Positions 7,109 through 15,979 of a stretch of 64,000 nt of DNA are shown piece by piece (the first letter of the stretch is position 1; every line of letters starts with the position of its first letter). Made by a program: the position numbers and the translations under genes. Source of the stretch: an uncultured Prevotella sp. (GTDB lineage Bacteria; Bacteroidota; Bacteroidia; Bacteroidales; Bacteroidaceae); NCBI GenBank assembly GCA_946402275.1, contig CAMIVY010000002.1, positions 80,724 through 144,723 of the forward strand, written 5' to 3'. Under the pieces are notes generated by a model. The model saw nothing but the letters and a program-made list of their open reading frames with translations, searched no databases and was not told the origin of the DNA.

Positions 7109-8887
7109 CTACATTGAGAACACTTTCTTTCCTTCGAAATAGGTAGCGGCAGGTTTGGCCTCATGAATCTCCGTCACCGGGCAGGTCAGCACGTCTTTGG
7201 TGACCAGCAGAAAGTCGGCATACTTGCCCTCCTTGATGCTGCCACGCTCGTTCTCCAGAAACATCTGCCTGGCTACGTTGATGGTCAGGGCGGTGATGGC
7301 CTGCTCGCGGGAGAGGCAGTCTTCCGTCCACCAGGGTTTTCCCACTTCGCCATAAAAATCACCCGTCACGGCTATCTCCATGGCGCCGAACGGATCGTCG
7401 GGACCGCCGCCCAATGCCGGATAGTCATTGTGAGAGGACACATTGACGCCGTGGTCGAAGAAGGATTTCAAGGGGTAGCCCTTGACATCCATACCTGCAG
7501 GAACCATCGTTGGCAGTGACTCTTGCATCTTATCGGTGAAATGGTGCCAGGACAAGCCTACGGTGGCATAGATGTTATGCAGAGCCATCCGCTGATAGTC
7601 TGGTTCACTGACACTATACACATGTACCAGCGTGTTACGCATCTCGTCCTTTCCACCGTTGATATAAGCATTGACAAGGCGCGTGACACCCTTGTTGCCC
7701 ATCACGTGTACGTGCATGGTGATGCCCTTGTCGTTTGCCTTGCGCGTGATGTCGGTCAGTTCCTCTTCCGACCAGTTGGCCACGCCCTGGTGTCCGTCAG
7801 GATAGAGCGGCTCTACAAATCCGGTGCCGGTCTCCACGATACCGTCCATGAAGAGTTTGATCCAGTTTGTCTTTACTCGGGTGGAAGCGTATTTCTTGGC
7901 ATTAACGGCTTTGGCCAACATAGCATCCACATCCATCCAACTGTCTATTTCGTAGGTCGTACCTAACACGAACTTCATGTCGCCGGCCTCATCCAACTGC
8001 TGGGCAGCCTTGTAAAAGTTGTCGTTGAAGAAATAGGTGGTCCAGCCGTCGAGATACATGGTGTAGCCCTCTGCCAACAAATGCTCTTGGACTCTCACCA
8101 AGTTATCCTTTGCTATATCTACGGTAAAGAGGTTTTCATTGTCTAAGAAGGAGCGCACGTAGGTCTGAGCCTGTTCCTTCAGAAAGCCGGTAGGCGTACC
8201 GTCGGCTCCCATCTCGATTTCAACGCCGCTTATCTCTTTTTTCAGCACTGTGCCGTCGGCCTTCATAATGCCGGCATTGACCAAGGCAATGGTGTTGAAT
8301 ATACCGCTATGGGCTCCCTCGTCGGCGAAGTAAATGGGAATATCACTGCAGATGGCGTCCAACTGCTGACGGGTGGGCATGTTTTTCTCGAACTCCAGCG
8401 CATCATATCCGAAGCCGAATACAGTCTTCATCCCTAAATCTCTTGCCTTTTTCACCGCACCAGGAACAACTTTTGTCAGAAATGACTCCACACTTTCTTC
8501 TTTGCTGACTATCGTCCCTATTGACTGGAGGGCATACCCCATCGAATAGTGTGCGTGACCATTGCCGCAGCCGGGCATCACGAGACCCTTGCCGGTATAG
8601 TCCACCACCTCAGTCTTACCAGCCTCGATATAATCTCTGACTCCAGCCTTGTCGCCCACATAGACGTACTTGCCGTCCTTTACGGCAAAGGCTTCTACAA
8701 TCTGATTGCCTTCAGAAGTGAACACCTTGCCATAGACCACAAGGTCGGCCTTTTCGGGAGCAGTGCCTCCACCGCTTGGGTTGTCTGAACTGGAGCAGCC
8801 GGCAAGCATGCCCATACCAACCACCATGCTCATCACCGTGATGAGCGATAACATTTTCTCTTTCAATGTGAAACTCATAATTCTCAA
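7109..8887 (-). CDS. amidohydrolase-family lipoprotein (YtcJ/NfdA-like), copy 3
   Basis: 592 aa. Signal peptide with lipobox LAGC (Cys31), so exported and lipid-anchored. Amidohydrolase superfamily, Amidohydro_3/YtcJ group: metal pair His111-x-His113 in GCGNGHAHY, the candidate carboxylated lysine in NWIKLFMDG, later metal histidines in MHVHVMGNKG and TLVHVYS, and the catalytic aspartate in SSHNDYP. Family members hydrolyse C-N bonds in N-formylated or other amide/cyclic substrates; the substrate here cannot be read from sequence. Last of three tandem paralogues on the same strand, 40 bases after the previous one, and followed by a terminator. The C-terminal 40 residues are identical or nearly so in copies 2 and 3, a sign of recent duplication or conversion. 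A second ATG at 8878 is possible. Confidence 0.88.
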   Translation of the reverse strand: MRIMSFTLKEKMLSLITVMSMVVGMGMLAGCSSSDNPSGGGTAPEKADLVVYGKVFTSEGNQIVEAFAVKDGKYVYVGDKAGVRDYIEAGKTEVVDYTGKGLVMPGCGNGHAHYSMGYALQSIGTIVSKEESVESFLTKVVPGAVKKARDLGMKTVFGFGYDALEFEKNMPTRQQLDAICSDIPIYFADEGAHSGIFNTIALVNAGIMKADGTVLKKEISGVEIEMGADGTPTGFLKEQAQTYVRSFLDNENLFTVDIAKDNLVRVQEHLLAEGYTMYLDGWTTYFFNDNFYKAAQQLDEAGDMKFVLGTTYEIDSWMDVDAMLAKAVNAKKYASTRVKTNWIKLFMDGIVETGTGFVEPLYPDGHQGVANWSEEELTDITRKANDKGITMHVHVMGNKGVTRLVNAYINGGKDEMRNTLVHVYSVSEPDYQRMALHNIYATVGLSWHHFTDKMQESLPTMVPAGMDVKGYPLKSFFDHGVNVSSHNDYPALGGGPDDPFGAMEIAVTGDFYGEVGKPWWTEDCLSREQAITALTINVARQMFLENERGSIKEGKYADFLLVTKDVLTCPVTEIHEAKPAATYFEGKKVFSM

Positions 8888-8927
8888 TTCTTTATCGTCG
8901 CAGGCGACAACTCTTCATTCTTAACGC

Positions 8928-10661
8928 TTAATTCCCATAGACTTTCTTCCCCTCAAAATAGGTAGCGGCAGGCTTGGCCTCGTGGATCTCCGTCACCGGG
9001 CAGGTCAGCACGTCCTTGGTAACCAGCAGGAAGTCGGCATACTTGCCCTCCTTGATGCTGCCACGCTCGTTCTCCAAGAACATCTGTCTGGCCACGTTGA
9101 TGGTCAGGGCCGTAAGAGCCTGCTCGCGGGTGAGGCATTCTTCCGTCCACCAGGGCTTGGCCTGCTCGGGATAATAAACACCCGTGACTACAATCTCCAT
9201 GATGCCGAAAGGATCGTCAGGAGCACCGCAAAGCGCAGGGAAGTCGGAGTGCGAGGACAGATTGACGCCGTGGTCGAAGAAGGACTTCATAGGATAACCC
9301 TTATCCTTCAGGCCTTCAGGAAGGATTTGCATCAGCTCGGCCTGCAATTCATTGTCGGCATGATGCCAGAGCATACCCGAAGTGACATAGATGTTGTTGT
9401 CGGCCATGCGCTGGTAGTCTGGCTCGTTGACACCATACACGTGTACCAGCGTATTGCGCATCTCTTTCTTTCCGGCATTGACGTATGCGTTGACGATACG
9501 CTCCACGCCCTTGTTGCCCATCACATGAACGTGCATGGTGATGCCCTTCTCATTCGCCTTGCGCGTGATGTCGGTCAGTTCCTCCTCCGACCAGTTGGGA
9601 ATGCCCTGCTTACCGCCGGGGTAGAGCGGCTCCACAAATCCCGTGCCGCTCTCCACCGTGCCGTCCATAAACATCTTGAGCCAGTTGGTGCGGATGTGAG
9701 CAGACTCGTATTTCTTGGTGGCGCTGGCTTTCTCCAACGTCTTATCCACATCCATCCAGCTGTCCAGTTCCCAAGCCGTACCCAGTACGAAGTGCATGTC
9801 GCCGGCCTGGTCCATCTGCTGGGCGGCCTTGTAGAAGTTGTCGTTGAAGAAATAAGAGGAGTATCCGTCCTGATACATCGTATAGCCCTCTGACAACAGC
9901 TGTTCCTGGATGCCAGCCATGTTGGCCTTGGCAACATCAACGGAGAAAAGGTATTCATTATCGAGGAAAGAACGCACATAGGTACCGGCCTGTTCCTTCA
10001 CATAGCCCGTGGGCACACCGTCGGCATCGAGCACAATCTCGCCACCGCGCACTTCCGTCTTGCCAGCCGTGCCGTCCTCTTTGATGAGACCGGCCTTCTT
10101 GAGCAGGATTGTGTTGGCCAGACCTTTATGACCTTCCTCGTCGGCGAAATAGATGGGAATGTCGCTACAGACCTCATCCAACATCTTGCGGTAACACAAG
10201 TCCTTGGGGAACTTCATCATATCCCAGCCACTGCCAAATACTACCGTGGCACCATTGTCCTTGGCCTTCTTGACTGCAGCGGGAACGATTTCCTTGAGGA
10301 ACTTGTCCACATCAGTGTCGCGGCTCATGACTGTTCCTACTGACTGGATGGCATAGCCCAGCGCATAGTGGGCGTGACCGTTACCGCATCCAGGCATCAC
10401 CAGACCCTTTCCGCTATAGTCCACCACCTCGGTCTTGCCCTCTTCCACAAAGGCTTCGGCTCCAGCCTTGTCGCCTACATAGACGTACTTGCCGTCTTTC
10501 ACGGCAAAGGCCTCAACAATCTGGTTACCCTCGGCGGTATAGATCTTTCCATAGACCACGAGGTCAGCGCTGTTATTACTCTTGCAGCCCGTAAACATTT
10601 CCATACCGAAAATGACAGCCAATACTGCCATCATCGACAACATCTTTTTCATCATACGCAT
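8928..10661 (-). CDS. amidohydrolase-family lipoprotein (YtcJ/NfdA-like), copy 2
   Basis: 577 aa. Lipobox FTGC (Cys26) after a short hydrophobic signal. Metal-binding His96-x-His98 in GCGNGHAHY, lysine in NWLKMFMDG, histidines in MHVHVMGNKG and TLVHVYG, aspartate in SSHSDFP: all elements of a catalytically competent amidohydrolase are present. Middle copy of the three; 45 bases separate it from the stop of copy 1. Compared with copy 3 the sequence from GSIKEGKYADF to the end is the same except for the last two residues. The 40-base gap after it contains the small palindrome GTCGCAGGCGAC (8897-8908). Most likely cotranscribed from the promoter at 12497. Confidence 0.88.
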   Translation of the reverse strand: MRMMKKMLSMMAVLAVIFGMEMFTGCKSNNSADLVVYGKIYTAEGNQIVEAFAVKDGKYVYVGDKAGAEAFVEEGKTEVVDYSGKGLVMPGCGNGHAHYALGYAIQSVGTVMSRDTDVDKFLKEIVPAAVKKAKDNGATVVFGSGWDMMKFPKDLCYRKMLDEVCSDIPIYFADEEGHKGLANTILLKKAGLIKEDGTAGKTEVRGGEIVLDADGVPTGYVKEQAGTYVRSFLDNEYLFSVDVAKANMAGIQEQLLSEGYTMYQDGYSSYFFNDNFYKAAQQMDQAGDMHFVLGTAWELDSWMDVDKTLEKASATKKYESAHIRTNWLKMFMDGTVESGTGFVEPLYPGGKQGIPNWSEEELTDITRKANEKGITMHVHVMGNKGVERIVNAYVNAGKKEMRNTLVHVYGVNEPDYQRMADNNIYVTSGMLWHHADNELQAELMQILPEGLKDKGYPMKSFFDHGVNLSSHSDFPALCGAPDDPFGIMEIVVTGVYYPEQAKPWWTEECLTREQALTALTINVARQMFLENERGSIKEGKYADFLLVTKDVLTCPVTEIHEAKPAATYFEGKKVYGN

Positions 10662-10706
10662 ACGATTTGCTTATTTCATTTGTTTAACTTGTGTTCTTTG
10701 TCTTAT

Positions 10707-12470
10707 TTACATGGAGAAGACCTTCTTGCCCTCAAAGTAGGTGGCGGCAGGCTTGGCCTCATGAATTTCATTCTCAGGGCAGGTCAGTACGTCCTTGGTG
10801 ACAAGCAGGAAGTCGGCATACTTGCCTGTGCTGATGCTGCCACGCTCGTTCTCAATGAACATCTGCTTGGCCACGTTGATGGTCAGGGCCTGAAGAGCCT
10901 GCTCACGGGTCAACAGCTCTTCCGGCCACCAGGGCTTCGCCTGTTCAGGGTAATAGACACCTGTCACTGCCACCTCCATAATGCCGAACGGGTCGTCAGG
11001 ACTGCCACTCAGGGCAGGGAAGTCGGAGTGTGACGACATCACTATACCGTTGTCGAAGAACGACTTCATGGGATAGCTCTTCGTCTCCATGCCCACGGGC
11101 ACATAGCCAGCCTTCAGCAGTTCCTGCTTATCATTGGAAAAATGGTGCCAAAGCATACCCTCGGTGACATAGATGTTATGGTCGGCCATGCGCTTGTAAT
11201 CTTCCGGATAGACACTATGCACGTGTACCAGCGTGTTGCGCATCTCGTCCTTACCGCCATTGACATAGGCGCTGACAATGCGGTTGACCCCCTTGTTACC
11301 CATGACGTGTGTGTGTACGGTCACTCCTTTCTCATTCGCCTTGCGCGTGATGTCGGTCAGCTCCTCTTCCGACCAGAGGACAACACCCTGATGGCCGTCG
11401 GGATAGAGTGGCTCCACAAAACCAGTGCCGGGCTCTACAGTACCGTCCACAAAAATCTTGAGCCAGTTCGGTTTTACGCGTGTGGAAGCGTATTTCTTCG
11501 CGTCACCGGCTTGGGCCAGCACCTTATCCATATCCATCCAGCTGTCCAATTCGGTTGTCAGACCCATGACGATATGTAAGTCGCCGGCCTGGTCTATCTG
11601 TTGGGCGGCTTTGAATATGTTTTCATTAAAGAAGTAGGTGGAGTAACCGTCGATATACATCGTGTAGCCCTCAGACAGCAGATGCTCCTGGACGCTTTTC
11701 ATTGTAGCCTTCGCTATGTCAATGGAAAAGAGGTTCTCATTGTCCAAGAAGGAACGGGTGTAAGTGCCGGCCTGCTCTGACAGGAAACCATTAGGGGTAC
11801 CATCGGCCCCGAAACCTATCTCGCCACCGCGTATCTCTTTCTTCAGTACCGTTCCGTCTTCTTTCATGATGCCTGCCTTGACCAGCATCATGGTGTTTGC
11901 CAGACCTTTGTGACCTTCCTCGTCGGCAAAGTAGATGGGTATATCACTGCAGATGGCATCCAACTGCTGACGGGTAGGCATGTTTTTCGAAAAAGGCATC
12001 AAGTTCCAGCCCTGACCGAAAATCGCCTTAGACCCGTTGTCTTTTGCTTTCTTGACCGCAGCGGGAACAATTTCCTTGAGGAATTTTTCGGGACTGTCGT
12101 CATAGCTAATAATCGTTCCAACAGACTGGATGGCATATCCCAGCGTATAGTGGGCGTGTCCGTTGCCGCAGCTGGGCATCACCAGCCCCTTGCCGGTATA
12201 ATCCACGACCTCGGTCTTGCCCTCTTCCACAAAGGCTTCGGCTCCCGCCTTGTCGCCTACATAGACGTACTTGCCGTCTTTCACGGCAAAAGCCTCTACC
12301 ACCTGATTGTTGTCAGAAGTGAATATCTTACCATATACCACAAGGTCAGCACTGGTCTTTCCCTTACAGCCGGTAAGCATACCGATGACAACCATCATCA
12401 CTGCGATGCATGAAAGCATCTGACTCATAACGCTCACTATTCCGTGAACTGTCTTTCTCTTTTTTTCCAT
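10707..12470 (-). CDS. amidohydrolase-family lipoprotein (YtcJ/NfdA-like), copy 1
   Basis: 587 aa and first gene of the cluster. Signal peptide with lipobox LTGC (Cys35) after a Lys/Arg-rich start; initiation at the internal Met15 is also possible. Metal histidines 105 and 107 (CGNGHAHY), lysine in NWLKIFVDG, histidines in VHTHVMGNKG and TLVHVHS, aspartate in SSHSDFP. Differs from copies 2 and 3 more in the middle third, where substrate specificity usually lies, so the three probably have different or overlapping substrates. The -7 box at 12497 is about 27 bases upstream. The AraC-type gene upstream on the same strand is the obvious candidate regulator. Confidence 0.88.
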   Translation of the reverse strand: MEKKRKTVHGIVSVMSQMLSCIAVMMVVIGMLTGCKGKTSADLVVYGKIFTSDNNQVVEAFAVKDGKYVYVGDKAGAEAFVEEGKTEVVDYTGKGLVMPSCGNGHAHYTLGYAIQSVGTIISYDDSPEKFLKEIVPAAVKKAKDNGSKAIFGQGWNLMPFSKNMPTRQQLDAICSDIPIYFADEEGHKGLANTMMLVKAGIMKEDGTVLKKEIRGGEIGFGADGTPNGFLSEQAGTYTRSFLDNENLFSIDIAKATMKSVQEHLLSEGYTMYIDGYSTYFFNENIFKAAQQIDQAGDLHIVMGLTTELDSWMDMDKVLAQAGDAKKYASTRVKPNWLKIFVDGTVEPGTGFVEPLYPDGHQGVVLWSEEELTDITRKANEKGVTVHTHVMGNKGVNRIVSAYVNGGKDEMRNTLVHVHSVYPEDYKRMADHNIYVTEGMLWHHFSNDKQELLKAGYVPVGMETKSYPMKSFFDNGIVMSSHSDFPALSGSPDDPFGIMEVAVTGVYYPEQAKPWWPEELLTREQALQALTINVAKQMFIENERGSISTGKYADFLLVTKDVLTCPENEIHEAKPAATYFEGKKVFSM

Positions 12471-12496
12471 AGTTGTTTTTTGTTAATTTTGTTCTG

Positions 12497-12504
12497 CAAA
12501 GATA
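12497..12504 (-). promoter_or_regulatory. promoter -7 box of the amidohydrolase cluster
   Basis: TATCTTTG on the minus strand with no clear -33 TTTG, which would fit dependence on an activator. Lies in the 153-base gap after the AraC-type gene. Confidence 0.55.
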
Positions 12505-12623
12505 GCAAAAAATCCCTATGGAATAATCGACAGAAAACGTTCAAATGCAAATATTGCTGATTTTATATCGACTTATTGCAAATTTTATCAGTAAGCGCTC
12601 TGGATAAGGGCTGACAAATGCGC

Positions 12624-13739
12624 TCAAGCGTCGTTATCCTGTATCCATGCCGTCACATTCTTTCCCATGCGCTGCTTAAAGGCATTGCTGAAAGTGGCGT
12701 AGTTACGGTAACCGCTGTCTTCAGCCAGCTGTTTGACGGTGAAAGGATGTCTGGCAGCGACAGCCTTACGATAGAGGCTGATGAAGTGATCGATGCGCAG
12801 TTCGTTGATGTAGGCATTGTATGTGATGCCTTGCTGAGCGAAATACTGGCTCAGATAGTAACGGTTAGTACCGACAGCTTTAGCAAGTTGTTGAGCGGTC
12901 AGGTCGTGCCACAGATAGAGCTGGGGCTCTTTACAATGCCGCTCTAATAATTGTCCTATTTTTCCTTGAATGGGCTGCGAGAGGTCGTTTTCCATTGTCA
13001 CCGTCTCTTCGCCGGCATCCGTTGAGTGTGACTCGCAATCCCACTGGCTCAAGTCGCTTAATGTCTCTGTGCGCCACACGAGGAAACAGGTCAAGATAAT
13101 GACATTCACCTGACTTGCGTACATGTAGAAGACGTTCTGAAGCGTAAACGCATATAAACTGAATCCGATCAGGATAATGGCCAGTACCAGAAGGCTCTGC
13201 CACACCTCCTTATGCTCCAGGTCGGCGTAATTGTCGTGGAGCCACCGTCCATACTTCCGTGTCTCACGTACCATATATATTATTAAGCCGAAAGTCAGCA
13301 AAAGAAAGTAGACATATAGCACTGGCAGTATGGCATCACTGCAGGTAATGACGCATATCGCCAGACCTACGACGAGTGGAGCCACCATCACGCCGATGGG
13401 CCAAAGCGGTCGGCTACGGTCTTGCAGCATACAGAACAACACGGCTATAGCCAAAGGGAAAACCGTCAGAAAATCGAGTACTCCACCTACAAAATAGACC
13501 ATTTTGATATCCTCGGCAGAGGTTAAATAAAGAATTGGCGTATACCATGTGTGACTCAATGCGGCAGCTCCCAGGAATGCCGCCGTCCACCGACGCAATC
13601 GGACTGGCGGTGTAATGCCTGGAGTGATGGCATTGGCCCGGCGGAAAAACAGGTAGAAGCAGGCTATCAGGTTCAAGACCGTCACACCCGCGTAAAACAT
13701 CAAATAGAGTATGTCTTCCCTTATATTTTGTTCGTACAT
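12624..13739 (-). CDS. membrane-anchored AraC-family regulator
   Basis: 371 aa. The N-terminal two thirds hold about seven hydrophobic helices (residues roughly 10-30, 45-65, 75-100, 110-130, 135-155, 185-205, 210-225); a linker with SQWDCESHSTDAGEE follows, and the C-terminal ~110 residues are an AraC/XylS double helix-turn-helix (LAKAVGTNRYYLSQYFAQQGITYNAY..., then VKQLAEDSGYRNYATFSNAFKQRMGKN). The DNA-binding part therefore faces the cytoplasm from a membrane sensor, an arrangement common in Bacteroidetes. Directly upstream of, and on the same strand as, the three amidohydrolases, which suggests it controls them; the ligand is unknown. The start at 13739 follows a good promoter. Confidence 0.85.
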   Translation of the reverse strand: MYEQNIREDILYLMFYAGVTVLNLIACFYLFFRRANAITPGITPPVRLRRWTAAFLGAAALSHTWYTPILYLTSAEDIKMVYFVGGVLDFLTVFPLAIAVLFCMLQDRSRPLWPIGVMVAPLVVGLAICVITCSDAILPVLYVYFLLLTFGLIIYMVRETRKYGRWLHDNYADLEHKEVWQSLLVLAIILIGFSLYAFTLQNVFYMYASQVNVIILTCFLVWRTETLSDLSQWDCESHSTDAGEETVTMENDLSQPIQGKIGQLLERHCKEPQLYLWHDLTAQQLAKAVGTNRYYLSQYFAQQGITYNAYINELRIDHFISLYRKAVAARHPFTVKQLAEDSGYRNYATFSNAFKQRMGKNVTAWIQDNDA

Positions 13740-13775
13740 AATTTTGCAGCCATACTTTTTTAGTTAAATCGGCTA

Positions 13776-13807
13776 CAAAGTTACAAAACATTCAGACAAA
13801 ACCCAAA
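13776..13807 (-). promoter_or_regulatory. promoter of the membrane AraC gene
   Basis: TTTG (13807-13804), 20-base spacer and TAACTTTG (13783-13776) on the minus strand. The 13 bases AATCGGCTACAAA at 13767-13779 recur at the PheC-like promoter (2835-2847). Confidence 0.75.
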
Positions 13808-13882
13808 TGTTTGGGCAATTATTTGAATGAGGACAGTCAAACAAAAAGGCTCAAACAAAAGGGCAATACAAAGCCCCCCTGA

Positions 13883-14341
13883 TTATGCCGTGACGTTCTT
13901 TCCTTCCTGCAGGTTCAGTCCGATTTTGAACACCTTACCCATCAGCAGGGCGAAAAATCCCTCAGACAGCGCGCCGATACCATCAGACAAGGCATCAGCA
14001 AAAGAACTTTCTGTAATGATGGCGAGGGTGAGAATGATTAAGCCCACGCCTATCAGGATGGCGCATGTACCATACTTGCGGAGCAGGTTGACATTCTTCA
14101 TGCAGAATACCTCATTGCGGTTTACGTTCAATATGAACTTGATAAAGTAGACGAGCGTCATAAAAGCCATGCCCAGAATTACCAACATCAAAATAAGCAA
14201 GGCTAACAAACTGCCCAGTGACAACGTGTCGAAATCAATGTGATCGACCGTTTTACCAGTGGTGAAGAAGAAGTCCAAAATGAGGTCTCCGAATGTCAGT
14301 GACAGTATCAGCACGCATAAAACATTAATATACTTTTTCAT
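13883..14341 (-). CDS. DUF2975-type membrane protein
   Basis: 152 aa with four hydrophobic helices (about 5-27, 43-72, 92-112, 122-140) and the segment FCMKNVNLLRKYGTCAILIG, which matches the DUF2975 family pattern of a short charged loop then 'N..LLR..G'. Many DUF2975 genes sit with a small Cro-like regulator; none is seen here. Followed by the AraC gene in the same direction, 143 bases away. Function unknown. Confidence 0.7.
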   Translation of the reverse strand: MKKYINVLCVLILSLTFGDLILDFFFTTGKTVDHIDFDTLSLGSLLALLILMLVILGMAFMTLVYFIKFILNVNRNEVFCMKNVNLLRKYGTCAILIGVGLIILTLAIITESSFADALSDGIGALSEGFFALLMGKVFKIGLNLQEGKNVTA

Positions 14342-14388
14342 AATCGTTTTTAAAATAATTAATAAACTCTAAATATTTCAATTCTCTG

Positions 14389-14583
14389 TTATGTACTCTT
14401 GATACAAAGGCACATCATCGTGAGGTCGTCGTTGGGTTCAGCTCCATCCCTGTGGCGCTCCACATCTGCTGCGATAGTCTCAATCACTTGTCTGGCAGAA
14501 TCGTATCTGAAATTCCTGAGGAAATCGAGCAGACGCTCATCGCCAAACTGCTCCTGTATGGTCCTCGATGCTTTGTTAGCCAT
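14389..14583 (-). pseudogene. remnant of a SpoIIE/PP2C-type serine phosphatase
   Basis: 64 aa that match only the last segment of SpoIIE/RsbU-type phosphatases: FGDERLLDFLRN, a helix, then the metal-site aspartates in NDDLTMMCLCI. In the complete family this is the C-terminal fifth of a ~200-residue catalytic domain, so the piece cannot be catalytic by itself. A stop codon (TGA) lies two codons upstream in the same frame and no phosphatase sequence is recognisable further up. It still has a good promoter 100 bases upstream. Either a decaying gene fragment or a small protein kept for another use. Confidence 0.65.
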
Positions 14584-14683
14584 ATTTCATGAAATGACCC
14601 GCCGGCAGTTCTGATGGTATGCACAGCGGGTACTATTATCGTAAGACAGGCCTACAGCCTTGATGCCTTTCTGATTTTCGATG

Positions 14684-14715
14684 CAAAATTACGGATTTTA
14701 TCGTTTGCCTCCAAA
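14684..14715 (-). promoter_or_regulatory. promoter upstream of the phosphatase remnant
   Basis: TTTG (14715-14712), 20-base spacer, TAATTTTG (14691-14684) on the minus strand; the transcript would have a leader of about 95 bases before the 64-aa frame. The remaining gap to 14940 shows nothing else. Confidence 0.65.
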
Positions 14716-14940
14716 TATTTTTCTTTGTTATTATGCAAATATCCATTATCTAAATATGTTTTCTACGATACCACGCAAAAAACATACAAAAAGTTTGGGG
14801 GTTATGAAATAATCATCTATATTGGCAGTGGAATATATTCACGAAGTTATGAAGAAAATCCTTTTTATCATTGGGTCGTTGAGGAAAGAGTCCTTCAATA
14901 GACAATTGGTGCTTGAGGCGGAGAACAGGGATATAAGAAA

Positions 14941-14972
14941 AGATGCGCCAGGAGGGTTATCCTGACGCATCT
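14941..14972 (-). terminator. terminator of the kinase-like gene
   Basis: AGATGCG (14941-14947) and CGCATCT (14966-14972) with CAGGA/TCCTG pairs inside give a stem of about 13 bp, followed on the minus strand by TTTCTTA; 20 bases past the stop codon at 14993. Confidence 0.75.
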
Positions 14973-14992
14973 TTCTTATGATTGCTGATAGA

Positions 14993-15919
14993 TTACATGG
15001 GCAGGGTCAGCACGAAGCAGGAACCTGTGCCGGAAGCTGCTGGCTGGTATGTAATCTCTCCACCCAAGCGATGGGCTAAATTGCGTGCAACGGTAAGTCC
15101 TACGCCTTGTCCTTCAAAGAACTGGTTTAGGCGGACGTATGGCTTGAAAATGTTTTCGGCCTCAGCAGGGTCAATGCCAACACCCGTGTCTATGACGGCA
15201 TAGATAATCTGCATCTTGTCCATATCGATGGAGACATTCAGGGTGATAGTTCCCTCGCTGGTAAACTTCAGGGCATTGTCCAACAGATGGGTCAGGACTC
15301 GCACGGCCTTCTGCTTATTGGTTGAGAGCATGGTGGCAGCTGCATCAGGTGCCACATGGTATTCAAACTGGGCATGCTTGGAATTTTCAACACCAGAGAA
15401 CTTGATGGCCTCGTCGGACACCTGAGCCACCAGGATGTTGTCCGTACGATCAATGGGTGGCAGGTTGGGCTGCAAATCGTCCATGTCTGTCAGTTTATAG
15501 ACCAATGCCGTCAACTGTGTATCACCTGTCGCTTTTACAGATGCCAACAGTTGCTTCACAACCTGACCGATAGCTTCACCTTTCTTCTGATTGTTTTCCT
15601 TCTCCGTGTCCAGCTCTGTCTGCAAGCTGTTGCAACGGTTCTGGAGCGATTCGTTAAGCGACTTGACCTGATTGGCTTCTTTCTCCAACTTGTCATAGTT
15701 TTGCAAAGCCTGCTCATAGCCTTCGCCGACGTTATCATAGCTTTGCTCCAACTTACGATAATCGTTGAGCAATTTCTCCTGCTCATCTACTTTAAACTGA
15801 TAATCATTGAGCAACTTCTGCTGCTCCTCGGCCTGTCCGCGACTGGCTTTCATCTGAAAGTACAGTCCTGTGCTCAATCCGATTGCGACAATGAGCACAA
15901 AGAGAAATGCGTAAAACAT
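14993..15919 (-). CDS. histidine-kinase-like ATPase without an H-box
   Basis: 308 aa. One N-terminal membrane helix (3-20), a long coiled coil (about 25-130, with LNDYQFKVDEQEKLLNDYRK-type heptads), and a C-terminal HATPase_c domain with N box LLDNALKF, G1 DTGVGIDPAE, F box IFKPYVRLNQFF and G2 GQGVGLTVARNLAHRLGGE. All ATP-binding motifs look intact, but the region where the dimerisation/phosphoacceptor helix should be has no H-E-x-R/K-P type motif. It could act as a degenerate kinase, phosphatase or ATP sensor. It lies 60 bases downstream of an AraC-type gene with no promoter box between, so probably cotranscribed; no response regulator is adjacent. Confidence 0.8.
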   Translation of the reverse strand: MFYAFLFVLIVAIGLSTGLYFQMKASRGQAEEQQKLLNDYQFKVDEQEKLLNDYRKLEQSYDNVGEGYEQALQNYDKLEKEANQVKSLNESLQNRCNSLQTELDTEKENNQKKGEAIGQVVKQLLASVKATGDTQLTALVYKLTDMDDLQPNLPPIDRTDNILVAQVSDEAIKFSGVENSKHAQFEYHVAPDAAATMLSTNKQKAVRVLTHLLDNALKFTSEGTITLNVSIDMDKMQIIYAVIDTGVGIDPAEAENIFKPYVRLNQFFEGQGVGLTVARNLAHRLGGEITYQPAASGTGSCFVLTLPM

Positions 15920-15979
15920 ATAATTATTTTTTTTGTTCTTGTTTCATTGGTTTATAGTTATTGTTCCCCTTTGGCAGGT

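Noticed and set aside
8982..9893. Long plus-strand frames opposite the amidohydrolases
   Set aside because: Each copy has a similar antisense frame because the coding strand is strongly biased; the minus-strand proteins carry all catalytic motifs.
7109..12470. The three amidohydrolase genes as an assembly duplication
   Set aside because: They differ throughout in codons and residues, with distinct signal peptides and gaps; only the C-termini are near-identical.
14876..14900. GAGGAAAGAGTCC resembling the RNase P RNA core motif
   Set aside because: The rest of the conserved RNase P core is absent around it.
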